DNA of 64,000 nt from Panax quinquefolius (lineage: Eukaryota; Streptophyta; Magnoliopsida; Apiales; Araliaceae), in contig CM035156.1 in NCBI GenBank assembly GCA_020205615.1, positions 19,247,128-19,311,127 of the forward strand. The letters are read 5' to 3'. Position numbers and translations under genes: made by a program. Positions 36,675-49,553 of the stretch are shown in pieces. Numbering within the stretch: position 1 is the first letter of the stretch; every line of letters starts with the position of its first letter. The notes below the pieces were generated by a model. The model was not told where the DNA came from. It did no database searches and saw only the letters and a program-made list of their open reading frames with translations.

Positions 36675-39367
36675 TGTGACGCCCCCAAAATAGGTATACA
36701 TCACCTATTCTGAGTTGTCAATACATGGTACAGAAACAACTACAACTTTATTATTACAACAGTAAAACTGTGAGTTTGAATACAAATATTATCTTCTAGA
36801 CAATATTTATATTCAAATAAATCCTCATCACATTTATTGATACATTATTTTACAAAATGGTGAGGACTACTAAACAATCCTTTCTAAAACCTTCATTCCA
36901 TACCCCCGACTGTACTCGCTATATTCTCGCCTCCCGAGAAGAAAAAATGGAACAAAAAGGAAAAGGGTGAGCTCAACTAGCCCAAGAAAGAATATTATGA
37001 CTAAGATAATATACAACAAATTACCGTTAGTCTTCAACAGGAAAAATCTAATAGAATACAATAGACAACAAATTTTAAATCAATATTCGCAATGAAATAA
37101 TAATTCATTGAAGAGTTAAGTAGAAATGCAAACTACTATTTTCTATGTATGAATTTAAAAGTTCATCGCTCATCTTTTATCCATGTAACATCAATCAATA
37201 TACATCTCGAATCAAATATTCATCTTTGCACTACAAAAGCCAAAGATATTCATCGACCGGTCATGTTCATCTAAACACTGTTCATCTTTGCACTACAAAC
37301 CAAAGATATTCTTCAGAAATCATTCATCTTTGCACTACAGCCAAAGATATTCAATAATATCATCATTTAAGACCGAGGATGATGAAAAATATTTTTAAAG
37401 AAACGAATCTAGTGAAACAAAATGACAAGGATTAAGGATTAGGATTCGTACTTTTGTTTTATCCATGTTCAAAAATACCTCAAAAATAATCATAGTGGTG
37501 TAAAATTCAAGAATGATCAAAACATGGATACAATCAAAGCTAGTATCCGAGAATAGATATTTTGGACAAAAAAAGAAGAAATTTTATTTTTCTATGAATA
37601 AGTCAAGATATCGTGAATAAAGGCCGTATATCGTGAATAGTAACTCAGACACCAAAAGATAGAAATTCCACAAAAAAACATCTTCACGCTTCAATGAATA
37701 GTACTCGTGAATAGTAATTCATGAATAGTAACTCATGAATAAGAACTCGTGAATAGTAACTCATGAAATAGTAACCCCGACATGAAAAAGTTCCAAATTT
37801 GATAAAAAGTTCCAACCAATATTTCAAAGATAATGATATTGAAGAAATAATATCATTTGAGAAGAAAATAACATCCCTTACCTCGAAAGATTAAGACTTA
37901 ATTTGAATACCGGGTATAGTCTTTGAGGGAACTTGCAGACCGCCTAACAATACTCAAAGTATACTCAAAAGAATACGCTCAATATATCGAGAGAGAATAT
38001 AGAGAAAACTTCGGGTTTACGTGTGTTTTCAATTCTAACCCAAGACCCTATTTATAGGAAAATGCTTAGAACACCAAAGCGAAAAAATTGAATATAATAT
38101 TAATATATTTTTCACATTTTCTTTAGCCCACCTTAGACAACTGATCTCAGCCCATTTGAATCACATGTGAGGCCAACTTAGTTGCAAAAAACGTTTTTCT
38201 CAAAATAATTAACTAAAACTCCCAAAAATTAATTATTTCTAACTTGAACTTCAATAATTCATAATAAATAGCCCTTTCATCGTAAAATTCGAATCTCGCA
38301 AGTTTTTATAGGAAATTCAATTCTCTACAACTTTACAAAAGAAAGTTTTCCAAATTCCAAATAGAAATTGACCGAAATCCACAAACAGGCGATTTTACGA
38401 CTATAATCAAATTTCTATCAATAATTGTGTCCACCAACACACAAAAACATGTGTTAAACATTTAATGCCACAAAAATACTCTTCCTCCTTATATACTCAT
38501 ATATCCCACATTCATTGTAAAATATCATCGTTAATATATTATTAAAATAATATATTTAAATGAATTATTTTATCGTAAAAGATAAAATATTAATTTTCAA
38601 CAATTGTCACATTAAAATTTTCTCCATCTATATCCTCATAAAATCAATATTTTCCTCATCATATAAATCAATAATTAATTATTCATAAATAATATTACGT
38701 AATCACATTATTGATAACCGTGCGGTTCAGATAGAGGAGGCTTTCCAATAAGAATTTCTTCTTCTTGCGCCAAGCAATTAGGTGACCAAACCTCTCCTTA
38801 GATGTAACTTTCTAGACATTGCCAATAATGTTATCTAATAATATTATTCGGATAATATGAATTATTGTTTCGATAATGAAAATACCGTGTAATGACAATT
38901 ATCAAACAACAAAGAATATAAAATATCAACGCAAAGAATTATTAACTCAATAAAATATTTGAATAAAGAATTACATAACCATTATCGAGTAGTGCCTTCT
39001 TCACGTAAGAATCAATAATTGGTGCAATACCGCAAAGCTTCTTGTGTTTTAACCACCGGGTATTTTAATAGATAATTGTAATAACCACGCCAAGTTATTT
39101 TTAACAACTTATATTTGCTTTCGCTTTCTTCATCCAATCGCTTTTTCACATGGGGCCCACATATGGTTACGCTTACGCCGTAAATTTAATATTCCCCGAC
39201 GATCTAATATTCTCCGACAACAATGAATATTTTATAACCACTTGCTTATTTTGAAATATTTGCGTATTTTACCCCTAACTATCCACATTAATCAAATCAA
39301 CCCTTACTATTTCAAAATAATAAATAGAGAAAATTAAATTTCATTAATAATAAGTTGGGGTCTTACA
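36675..39367 (-). repeat. Element E left (3') LTR
   Basis: It starts TGTGACGCCCCC and ends GGGGTCTTACA, about 2.69 kb. Hairpin repeats at 37210-37355, GTGAATAG repeats at 37610-37775, TATA box at 38049-38058. Confidence 0.92.
38049..38058 (-). promoter_or_regulatory. LTR TATA box (element E left)
   Basis: CCTATAAATA on the minus strand. Confidence 0.6.
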
Positions 39368-39379
39368 ACCTCCCTCCTT
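39368..39379 (-). promoter_or_regulatory. Element E polypurine tract
   Basis: AAGGAGGGAGGT on the element strand, abutting the 3' LTR; an identical tract in element B lies at 16660-16671. Confidence 0.85.
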
Positions 39380-39600
39380 ATGAAATTTCGTCCTCGAAAT
39401 CGACGTCGATACTGGTGTTTCAAAAGGTGAGGATACCTCGCTTTCATTTCCGCTTTCAATTCCCGTGTCATTTCTATATAACATGATTCCTCCACAAAAC
39501 TTTAACTTGTGGTATGACCTTTCATACGTAGGACATGCTCCTTCCTATCCAAGATCTTGACAGTACCTCCTCATACGTTAAGTCTTCTACTATCTCGTCC
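39380..39600 (-). pseudogene. Element E chromodomain and pol C-terminus
   Basis: Minus-strand reading gives LTYEEV, VKILDRKEHVLR, then a V-K-LW-N-H core and an E-E-MKARYPHL ending, i.e. the chromodomain that ends integrase in chromoviruses. It is broken by frameshifts near 39480 and 39540. In known chromoviruses this domain steers integration into heterochromatin by recognising methylated histone H3, which fits the heavy clustering of this family here. Confidence 0.72.
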
Positions 39601-40890
39601 TGGTTCTAACTCTATAACGTGGTTCGGTCTTTCACATATTTACGGAAGTGAGATATGTGAAACACATTATGAACACGAGACATACTCGGAGGTAACGCGA
39701 GTCTATAAAGCTACATTTCCTACTCGGTCAAGAATTTGAAATGGACCAATAAATCGTGGATTGAGCTTTCCTCTCTTCCCAAATCTTGTAACTCCTTTCC
39801 ATGGAAGCAACTCGCAACAATACATGATCCCCTACACTAAATTCCACGTCCCTTTCGATGAAGATCCGCATAACTCTTTTGTCGATCTTGTGCCGCTTGT
39901 ATACGTTGTCGAATCATTTGGATCTTTTCCGTAGTCATACGTATCAACTCGGGTCCCAACGGTGTTGCTTCACCCACCTCGTCCCCAAACATACCGGAGA
40001 GCGACACTTTCGCCCATATAATGCTTCAAATGGAGCCACACCTATACTTGCTTCGATAACTGCTTGTTGTAGGAGAATTCCACCAATGGTAAATACTTAT
40101 CCCAACTGCCCTTGAAGTCTAGAACACAGAGTCTTAATAAATCTTCAAGAGTTTGAATAGTCCTTTCTGATTGTCCGTTCGTTTGAGGATGGTATGCCGA
40201 ACTGAATCGTAGATCCGTGCCCATAGCTTTTTGCAAGCTAACCCAAAATCTTGAAGTGAATCTTGGGTCACGATCTGAAACTATGGATATAGGCATGCCA
40301 TGCAACCTCACAATCTCATTCACGTACATACTAGTAAGACGTTCAAGTGAATAAGTCTTCCGTATCGGCAAGAAATGAGCAGACTTGGTTAATCTATCAA
40401 CAATAACCTAAATAGCATTGATGCCCTGAGAAACCGTAGGAAGACCCGTAACGAAATCCATGGTAATGTGTTCCTACTTCCATTTCGAATCTCAAGTGGT
40501 TGCAACGGACCCTTAGGTACCGATGATCTCGCCTTTACACGCTGACAAGTTAAACACATCGAGATAAACTTTGCAATCTCTCTCTTCATATTGTTCCACC
40601 AAAATGTATGTCAAGATCATGATACATTTTAGTACTTCCGTGATGGATTGCAAATGGTGTATTGTGTGCCTCCATCATAATCTTGTACTTCAAATCGTAG
40701 TCGTTAGGAACACAAAGTCTAGAGTGGACTCAAGTATTCCTTCTTCATCAATTCTCTCTTAATAGCTCCTTCTTGTACTTTCTTCTTCATACGCATCATT
40801 TCCTCCTGGTCTGCGGGCTCGAAAGCAACCTTAACTTTTTCTATTAAAGTTGGCTCTACGCGTATACTTGACATCATCGCACTCGCTCCT
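39600..40890 (-). pseudogene. Element E integrase
   Basis: Minus-strand Ty3 integrase. The zinc-domain end MCLTCQRVKARS lies in frame 40389-40589. The first catalytic Asp region (MDFVTGLP-like) lies near 40450-40465. Frame 40042-40371 carries [15 protein letters not shown] (second Asp) and [19 protein letters not shown] (Glu), then a region up to SYNKQ. Frame 40719-40925 is the RNase H-integrase linker with VEPTLIEKVKVAFEPADQ. An in-frame stop interrupts between catalytic residues near 40410. This segment is absent from element B. Confidence 0.88.
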
Positions 40891-41300
40891 GCATATGATC
40901 TTCTACTCAACGCGTCGCCTACCACGCGCTCGCTTTCGAGGATGGTATTGAATAGTGTGGTCGTAGTCTTTCAATAGCTCGAGCCAACGTCACCGCCAAG
41001 CGTGTTGAGTTCTTTTTGAGTGAAGAAATATTTAAGGCTTTTATGGTCCGAATATATCTCCACTTTCTCCCATATAGATAGTGCCTCCATATCTTTAGCA
41101 GCACGAACGATCGGCGCTAACTCTAGATCATGAGTAGGATAATTCCTCTCATACTCTTTAAGTTGTCATGAGACATAGGCTATGACTTTCCCACGCTGCA
41201 TGAGAACACATCCTAACCTTTGCTCGAAGCATCGCCAGATAACAAATCCATCCAAACCAGATGGTATTGTTAGAAACAGTGTCAAAATAAGTCTCCTCTA
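40890..41300 (-). pseudogene. Element E RNase H
   Basis: Minus-strand pieces include the FVI-NDA-type start near 41230-41260 and GDALSRRSYAGASAMM near 40860-40920, the typical end of the Ty3 RNase H and tether. The frame between is shifted several times. It would remove RNA from the RNA-DNA hybrid. Confidence 0.72.
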
Positions 41301-42130
41301 AGCTCTTGAAACTCTTCTCGCATTCTTCACTCCAAACGAATTTTGTATCCTTCCGAAGTTAGGCGAGTTAATGGAGTAGCGATTCGAGAAAACCCTTCCA
41401 CGAATCTCCGATAATAACCAATTAAGCCCAAAAGCTACGTACTTCAATCACCGACTTTGGTTGCTCCCAACTTTATATTGCTTCAATCTTCACGGGATCA
41501 ACAGATACTCCATGTTTCGACACCACGTGCCCAAGGAATGCTACTTCCTCGAAGCCGAACTCGTATTTCTTCAATTTGGCATATAGTTTGTTTTCACGAA
41601 GCCTTTGGAGTACCAAACTTCAAATGGTGCTCATGATCTTCACGACTTTTGGAATATATAAGGATGTCATCAATAAAGACAACAACGAATCGATCCAAAT
41701 ATTTCTTGAATACTCGGTTCATCATATCCATGAAAGCCGCAGGAGAGCATTAAGTAAATCCGAAAGACACGACTAAGAATTCATAATGCCCATACCGAAG
41801 TTCTCAAGGCGCCTCTTTGAATATCCTCGCCTAATCTTCAATTGATGATATCCGAATCGAAGATCAATTTTTGAAAAGAATTGTGCCCTTAGAATCGGTC
41901 AAACAAGTCATCAATACGAGGTAGAGGATACCTATTCTTGATGGTGACATGGTTCAATTCCGATAGTCAATACAAAATCGCATACTCCCGCTTTTCTTCT
42001 TTACAAATAAAATAGAGCACCCCAAGGAGATGTACTTGGATCGAATGAAACCGATGTCCAACAATTCTCAGTAGTTGGACCTTTAACTCCCCGAAGTTCA
42101 ATAGGAGCCATTCGATATGGGGTTTTAGAA
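41300..42130 (-). pseudogene. Element E reverse transcriptase
   Basis: The catalytic FIDD is encoded at 41666-41677 within [20 protein letters not shown] on the minus strand. The upstream palm region with RYGHYEFLV and the downstream FLGH-V region can be traced with several frameshifts. Same order and spacing as element B (26425-27250). Confidence 0.8.
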
Positions 42131-42259
42131 ATGGGCTTTGTACCAGTTCAAGATCAATAAAGAATTCAACTTCACGTTACGGGGTGAACCGGAAGTTCGC
42201 TTTAAAGAAATACGTCAGAAAGTCAATAACAACAGAATATTTTTCAAATTTGACGTGTC

Positions 42260-42830
42260 TTTATTCAAATCCATAACATGGGCTAAGAAAGCTTGACATC
42301 CGCTTTTTCAATAAACGAATAGCTTTATGATTAGATATGATGATGATGATTGATTTTAATGGTTTAGTTGCTTGAATTGCATAACAAAGTTGGTTAGGAA
42401 TATGAAAACTAACAACCTTACGAAAATAATCAATTTTGGCATGATGAGTAGTTAACCAATCAATCCCTAAAATCACATCAAAAACAAGTATCTTTAAAAG
42501 AGATAAGGTCAATGGTAAGGTAATGGTGCCAACTTGAATCAAACAAGATTTATAAACAATGGGATGTGATGAAAGTTTCTCCTAACGGAGTTTCCACAGA
42601 TAGGTCAAAGTCTAATTTCTCCTGAGTCAAGTTTAAACGTTGAGCACAAGCGGGAGATATAAATGAATGGGTAGCACCGTGATCAAGTAAGGTATAAACT
42701 TCGCAAGAATTTATAAATAAACACCCGATCACCTCGTTTGGGTTCCTCGCATTTTGACCACCACAACAAACGCTTCTTCCTAATCGCTTGACTTTGAATT
42801 TTCTCGGGACGATCTTTTGAGTCACCGTCC
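42260..42830 (-). pseudogene. Element E protease and linker
   Basis: Minus frame 42550-42825 contains INSCEVYTLLDHGATHSFIS, the Ty3 aspartic-protease active site (D-x-G-A), then AQRLNL and VETPLGE. The following frame 42261-42542 has FDVILGIDWLTTHHAKIDYF, the conserved linker to RT. The two are separated by a frameshift near 42545. It cleaves the Gag-Pol precursor. Confidence 0.85.
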
Positions 42831-44128
42831 CTCATTGAACTAGGTTTCACATCGATAATCTCGAGCGATATGTCCTTCCTTTCCACAATTATAGCATACC
42901 TTGAACTGTTGTGGACAGCTTGGATCGATATGTCCTCTTTCCCGCATTTATAAAGATATGACCGGTGGTCGTTTCTCCTCCTTAGAACCGCTTCTTTAAC
43001 GCAAGACCGCTGCCTTCATATAGTCGTTGTTAAATCTCCTCTTTAAAATCTCCTCCCGACTCGCTTCTTCTATTTTCATGGCTATGATTACCACCGGAGT
43101 GGTTACCATTTTGTCCGTCTGCTTTCTTTCGCTACCGGGTTATCATTATTCATTGATCGCTATCTCTCGTACGATCCTCGGTTGTGGTCCCTCAATTGAC
43201 CGTATTCGTTATCTCGCTTCTAATAATTGAGCCTCGCTTACAACATCCGAATAGAGAGAAAATTTATGAGAAATGAGATCTTGACGTATCTGGTTTTTCA
43301 ACCTCTAAGAAACATCCGCGTCATAATGCTCCTCATTCTCCACCAAATGAGGTGCAAACCTCGATAACTCTGCAAACTTTACCTCGTCTTCGAGACACCG
43401 TCATGTTGTTTTGCTCTAATCTGATGAACTCCACTTCCTTCATACGCATTTAACACTTTCGTGAAAGTATTTGTCATTAAATAGTTTCAAACGCTTCCCA
43501 AGACATGCTTAGTCGGTACCGGATGGGTACGCCTTCACGACTCCCACCGAAGAATCATTTCCACTTTTAACATAAAGGTGGCGAATGGAACCTTCTGTTC
43601 TCCGTGCATCCCAAGACATCGAATATCTTGGTAATTTGTTTGACCCATGTTTCCGCCATGATCGGATCTCGCTTTCCCTTAAATCTCGTGGTCCCAACTC
43701 TTTGAATCTGCTGGCGTGACAACCCGTGAATTGCTATCATTTCTCCTCAGATTTTGAACACGAGTCTCCTCGCTCCGATTTTTGCATGAATCGCAAAAAG
43801 CTTCTAAACATCCCCTCGCTCATCATCTCGCTCAGCGGTGTTGTTCACAGAGGAACATTTCCACTTGCTCCACGCTCTCCTCGTTGGTGAGTACAAAGCG
43901 CTCTCCACGCCTCATTTCCATTGTTAATATTCTCACGACATTCTCAAATATCAAGTTATAAAACAAGGGTTAATTAAGGAAATCAATATATCACATAATA
44001 TCCTTATATAATCGACCAACTAAAAAATAAGCTTAGGTAGGACACACTAACGAAGGATTTACTCGCTCTCCCTCCTAGTTCTATTCCCCATCTCCGCCAG
44101 AGATCATATCCCTAAGCTCGATACCAAC
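42830..44128 (-). pseudogene. Element E gag and leader
   Basis: Gag on the minus strand. Two decayed zinc knuckles at about 42860-42975 (frame 42683-42886 includes ERKDISLEI), an FAPHLVENEE-like segment near 43320-43370 and VKQITKIFDVLG-like residues near 43620. Many frameshifts. The leader ends with the PBS (complement of TCGATACCAACCG) at 44112-44128. Element G retains only the right-hand part of this region. Confidence 0.78.
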
Positions 44129-46730
44129 CGCGACGCCCCAAAATAGGTATACATCACCTATTCGAGGTTGTCAATACATGGTACGTAAACAACTACAACT
44201 TTATTATTACAACAAGAAACTCAGAGTTTGAATACAAATATTATCTTCTGCATAATATCTATACTCGGATAAATCCTCATCACATTTATTGATACATTAT
44301 TTTACAAAATGGTGAGGACTACTAAATAACTCTCTCTAGAACTTTCATTCCATACCCAGACTCATTCTCGCTTATATTCTCGCCTCCGAGAAGAAAAATG
44401 GAACAAAAGGAAAAGGGTGAGCTCAACTAGCCCAAGAAAGAATATTATGACTAAGATAATATACAACAAATTATCGTTAGTCTTCAACAGGAAAAATCTA
44501 ATAAAATACAATAGACAACAAATTTTAAATCAATATTCGCAATGAAATAATAATTCATTAGAAGAGTTAAGTAGAGAATGCAAACTACTATCTTCTATGT
44601 ATGAATTTAAAAGTTCATCGCTCATCTTTTATCCCCAGTAACATCAATCAATATATATCCGAATCAAATATTCATCTTTGCACTACAGCCAAAGATATTC
44701 ATCACCGGTCATGTTCATCTAAACACTGCTCATCTTTTTACACTACGGGCCAAAGATATTCTTCGAAAATCATTCATCATTGAACTACAGTGCCAAAGAT
44801 ATTCAATAATATCATCATTTAAGACCGAGAATGATGAGAAATATTTTTAAAGAAATGAATCCAAAGGAAACAAAATGACAAGGATTAAGGATTAAGGATT
44901 CGTATTTTGTTTATCCATGTCCAAAAATACCTCAAAAATAATTATAGTTGTGTAAAATTCAAGAATGATCAAAACATGGATACAATCAAAGCTAGTATCC
45001 GTAATAGATATTTTGGACGAAAATTTTTTTTTTCATTTTTGATGAATAAGGTCGTATTCGTGAATAAGATCAGATATCGTGAATAAAGCAGATATATCGT
45101 GAATAGTAACTACGACACCAAAAGTTCCAAATTTGATAAAAAAACTTCAGATCAATATTTCAACATAATGATATTGAAGAAATAATATCATTACGAAAAA
45201 ATAATATCCCTTACCTCGAAAGATCAAGATTTCTAAATAAAACACCTGGATATAAAGCATGACTTGAACTTACAACGATATAGCAATACTCAAAATATAC
45301 TCAAAATACTCAAAAGAATACGCCGATAATATAGAGAGAAAAACTTCGCTTTACGGTGTGATTTTCAATTCTAACCTAAGCACCATATTTATAGAAAACG
45401 CTTTAACACCAAAAATGAAAAATTTATTAAAATATTAATTTATTAATTTTATTCCTTTGCCGACATTTAGAGATCTAAATTCAGCCACTTCTAACACATG
45501 CAAGACCCACAATAATGATAAAAAATGTTTTTGTCATTTTAAATATTTTATACTTCCAAAAATCAATTATTTCGGAGCTTCGAAATTTCAATAATTCACA
45601 ATAAATAGCCATTTTGTCAGAAAATTCGAAACTCGCGATTTTTTATAGGAAATTCAATTCTCTACTACTTTGCGTAAGAAAGTTTTCCAAATTCCAAATG
45701 TAAATTGATGTAAATCCACAAACAGACGATTTTACGGCTATAATCAAATTTCAATCAATAAATGGGGTCCACCGACATGTTTAACATGTTTTAAACATTT
45801 ATTGCAACAAAAATACTCTTCCTCCTCAGATACTCATATATCCCACATTCGCTGTAAAAATATCACCATTATTATATTATTAAAATATAATAATATATTT
45901 AAATGAATTATTTTATTAGAAAAGATAAAATTTCAATTTTCAACAATTGTCACATTAAAAATTTTCTCCATCTATATCCACATAAAATCAATATTTTCCT
46001 CATCATATGAATCAATAATTAATTATTCACAAATAATATTACAGAATCACAATATCGACAACCGTATAGCCCAAGAAAAAGGGGCTTTCAATAAGAATTT
46101 CTCCTTCTTGGCGCCGCAATTAGGTGACCAAACCTCTCCTTGTATGTAACTTTCTAGACATTGCCAATAATGTTATCTAATAATATTATTCAGATAATAT
46201 GAATTATTGCTTCAATAATGAAAAATACCGTGTAATGACAATTATCAAACAACAAAGAATATAAAATATCAACGCAACAATTATTAAATCAATAAAATAA
46301 AATACTAAACAGCAGAATTATCGTAACCATTATCGAGTAGTTCCTTCACGTAAGAATCAATAATTGGTGCAATACCGTGTCTTCTTGTGTTTTAACCACC
46401 GAGTATTTTAACAAGATAATCTGTGAATAACTACGCCGCTATTTTTAAACAACTTATATTTGTCGTGTTCTTCATCCAATCGCTTTTACATGGGCCCCAC
46501 ATTATATCGCTACTGTGGCAGCATTTAATATTCCCCGACAAAGCATTTAATATTCCACGACCAAACGAATATTCCCTTTACAACAATGAATATTTTATAA
46601 CCACTTGCTTATTTTGAAATATTTGCGTATTTTACCCATAACTATCCACATTAATCAAATCAACCCTTACTATTTCAAAATAATAAATAGAGAATATTAA
46701 ATTTCATTAATAATAAGTTGGGGTCTTACA
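44129..46730 (-). repeat. Element E right (5') LTR
   Basis: It starts CGCGACGCCCCAAAATAGG and ends GGGGTCTTACA. It is visibly more diverged from the left LTR in 45020-45950 than elsewhere (e.g. no GTGAATAGTAACT array of the B type, different CAATAATGATAAAAAATG block). This supports the idea that E's two LTRs may come from different insertions. Confidence 0.88.
45386..45394 (-). promoter_or_regulatory. LTR TATA box (element E right)
   Basis: The plus strand ATATTTATAG; one base differs from the family consensus. Confidence 0.5.
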
Positions 46731-47035
46731 GCTGTGCTCAGATCCTATGGATGAAAAATAAACTAGCAGATTATGGGTTTGAATTCAAATCCATACCTAT
46801 TCATTGTGATAACACAAGTGCAATTGCTATAACTCATAATCCTGTCATCCATTCTAGGACTAACCATATAGAAATAAGATATCACTTCATTAGGGATCAT
46901 GTACAAAATGAAAATATATCTTTACAATATATCCCTACTGAAAATCAATTTGCCGATGTTTTTACAAAACCTCTATATGAATCCAGATTCAACAAATTGA
47001 TAAGTGAGCTAGGCATGCTTAACTTACAAACCTGA
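46731..47035 (+). pseudogene. Element A RNase H, C-terminal part
   Basis: The frame resumes inside copia RNase H: CAQILWMKNKLADYG, then HCDNTSAIAITHNPVIHSRT, KHIEIRYHFIRDH-like residues and TENQFADVFTKPL, ending at a TGA (47033-47035) after LGMLNLQT. This is the normal end of pol in Sirevirus-type copia elements. The upstream RNase H and most of RT are missing because of the event that left element E here. Confidence 0.9.
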
Positions 47036-47744
47036 AATATTATGCTCTAGTTTGTGCTAACCATACAGATTTAAGGGCTATGTCCAAAATCAAATACATG
47101 ATCAAAGGAAGTCCATGATCGTAGAGCTAAAGTGTCATAAAACTCAAAGAACGCTGAACAGAATCAACGATCATAGTACAGACTCAATGATAGCAGAGCT
47201 ACATCAACAAAACCAAAGAAACACCCTATGATGATCAAGCATAAATCAAAGCATTCTCTCTGATAAGTGCCTCAGGGACAAACCTAACCCTTGTTTCATT
47301 CAAGAGGTTGGCCCTTCTTGAGCTACCTTAAACCAAGAAGAATGTTAAACCAAAGGTTCATAACGAGAACTTGTTCAGACTCTACGATTACACGACGACT
47401 GCTACACAGACTGAACGATGGTAGAACAGACTCGACGATTCCAAGGACCATCTCAACAATTTTAGTCCCACTGAAGAGTACATTAGCCAAGAAGAAGTTA
47501 AGGGCAATTCAAGATAATCCTCTCAAAATTAAATGAGAGCCAAGCAAAATTCGACACCGTCCCCACTAAGCAAAATAGAGAGAGGGAAGTTTCAAGTACA
47601 AATTAAAATCGTCTTTTGGAAATCTGAAGTTCAAAAGACCATCTCTCTCTTCCTCTCTTAAGCAGAAACCCAAAATCAGTAGCAAGCTCAGTCAGTCTCA
47701 CTTCCCACAAAGAAATCAATGGCGCTTCCAAAGGTCTCTTCTAC
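47036..47744 (+). other. Element A pol to extra-ORF spacer
   Basis: About 700 bp without a credible frame. It contains several GATCGTAG-like motifs (47118, about 47166, about 47385-47445) and a pyrimidine-rich stretch at 47640-47660. The + frame at 47291-47536 shows no recognised similarity. It could hold an internal promoter or splice acceptor for the downstream ORF, but nothing proves this. Confidence 0.5.
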
Positions 47745-47834
47745 ATGACTGCTTTTGACGAGTTTAAAACAGTTGAACCCCAATTTCACAAGACATTGTC
47801 ACTACTGAAGAAGGCAGGTCTTGAAGAAGCCTTG
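47745..47834 (+). pseudogene. Element A extra ORF, N-terminal fragment
   Basis: An ATG at 47745 begins MTAFDEFKTVEPQFHKTLSL and stays open for 30 codons into the CCTTG target site of solo LTR F. The frame continues without a shift at 50715. This supports a real ORF beginning here; an ATG at 47719 in another frame stops quickly. Function unknown. Confidence 0.65.
47830..47834. repeat. Target duplication CCTTG of solo LTR F
   Basis: CCTTG is repeated exactly at 50715-50719. Confidence 0.85.
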
Positions 47835-48879
47835 TGTGACGCCCCCAAAATAATTATACATCACCCATCTTGAGTCGCCAAATACATGGTACAAAATACA
47901 AATACAATCTTAAATATACAACAAGAGCTGTGAGTTTTAATACAAATATTGTCTTCTAGACAATATCCACTCTCAGAATAAGTCCTCATTACAATTATTA
48001 TCACACTATTTCATAGAATAGTGAGGACTACTAATGCTATCATCTGGATCATCACTCCGTCCCCCGACTAATCCCTGCTACGTTCTCATTTCCTGAAGAG
48101 AACAGTGAAAGAAAGGGTGAGCTCAACTAGTCCAGTAAGAAATATTATGACTAAAATAATGCAGGATAAATTATCATTAGCCTTCAACAATGTTAAACTG
48201 ATAAAATACAATAGACAAAAAATTTAACTGCAGCGGAATAAGCAATCCATTAAAAGAGTCAAGTAGAGAATAAAATCTACTATCTTTTATGATTTAAAAA
48301 GTTTTTCATCACTTTTATCATTTGAGACTCAACTTAATAAATAATCCACATCATCCCCGCACTACTGACCAAGGATATTCATTAGTGGTCACGACCATAA
48401 ATTATCCATGCACTTCGCGCCAGGATATCCGTGTATTCATCAATGGTCATGATCATGCCAACAACCGTCCATCAATGCACTAAGGGCCAATGAGGACTTT
48501 TATCACATCATTTGTAACATTACTACCATGATTATACCGAATAATCCTCGTCATAATCATACCAAGTCCATCTATGCACTACAAAAGCCACATATGACTT
48601 TCAAAATATAAAAACACGAGGATGATGACAATGATATAAGAATTCAATAAAACAAGTTCAAGAATTAATTTATCCAGAACTAATAACATCCAAATTGTCA
48701 ACATGATACTTCTTTGTAAAGTAAAATTCAAGAATGCTCGTAAGAATATTTCCATAAGAAGATATCGGATGAAGCGCAAATATCAAGGATATTCCACTAA
48801 TTTCGTGGAGTATAGAAATCAAAACTTTAACCAACCGAGTATAATAAAGAATGGAATAACAATGAAAATCACCACGCAT

Positions 48880-49390
48880 GCGGTATTGCAAGATGTATGT
48901 TATTCCAATGTAATAATAAGTAATTGGAACCAAAGTCGTGAAATTCACAATCGACAGGATGTTCCAATGTAATAATAAATACTTTAATAATAAATAATGG
49001 AACCAGTCGTGTGAAATTACACCAACAGATATTCCGCGTGAATATTAAATGCGAATAATAAATAATGGAACCATGTCGTGAAATTTCAAGACCGACAGGA
49101 TATTCCTACGTAATAATAAAGAACCTGAATAATAGAAGAATTTCACCACGTGATATGCGGACTTAGATAAAAAAAGTTATTCCAACATAATAATATAGAA
49201 TGAAATAATAGAGGATTTTACCAAGTATAAGGTATGCCACAGATACAAAAGTTATGTATAGGGTATCTGCACAGATACAAGTTATTCCAACGTAATAATA
49301 AAGAATGGAATAATGTAAGATTTCACCAAGTATTGGGTACGCCACAGACACAAGTTATTCCAATGTAATAATAAAGAATGGAATAATGTG
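48880..49390 (-). repeat. ATTCC-NNTAATAATAAA tandem repeats in LTR F
   Basis: About seven units of 55-75 bp, each with (G/T)ATTCCAA(T/C)GTAATAATAAA and an AATGGAA block. They lie downstream of the TATA box at 49544 in element orientation, so in the transcribed region. Counterpart in K: 60842-61210. Confidence 0.8.
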
Positions 49391-49543
49391 TTCTCTTCAT
49401 GAATAAGAAAGAATAACACCCCTTACCGTAAAAGACACTTTGGATATCAAGTAGTGAAGTAGCGAGATACTTTTCTTCTTTCTCTCTATAATTTCTCTCT
49501 AAAGTTTCAAAGAATTCGTAAGAAATAATGAAGGAATGAACTT

Positions 49544-49553
49544 CTATTTATAG
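49544..49553 (-). promoter_or_regulatory. LTR TATA box (solo LTR F)
   Basis: The plus strand CTATTTATAG is CTATAAATAG on the element strand. Confidence 0.6.

Larger units (their letters stand above)
36675..46730 (-). mobile_element. Ty3/gypsy chromovirus E (Tekay-like), minus strand
   Basis: The most complete Ty3 copy. 5' LTR 44129-46730, PBS about 44112-44128, gag, protease, RT, RNase H, integrase, chromodomain, PPT 39368-39379, 3' LTR 36675-39367. The long LTRs, integrase C-terminal chromodomain and GPF-less arrangement suit the Tekay/Del group of chromoviruses. Outside flanks are CCTTG (left) and GCTGT (right), so no target duplication. Host element A loses most of RT between the two ends. 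Many frameshifts. Confidence 0.88.
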
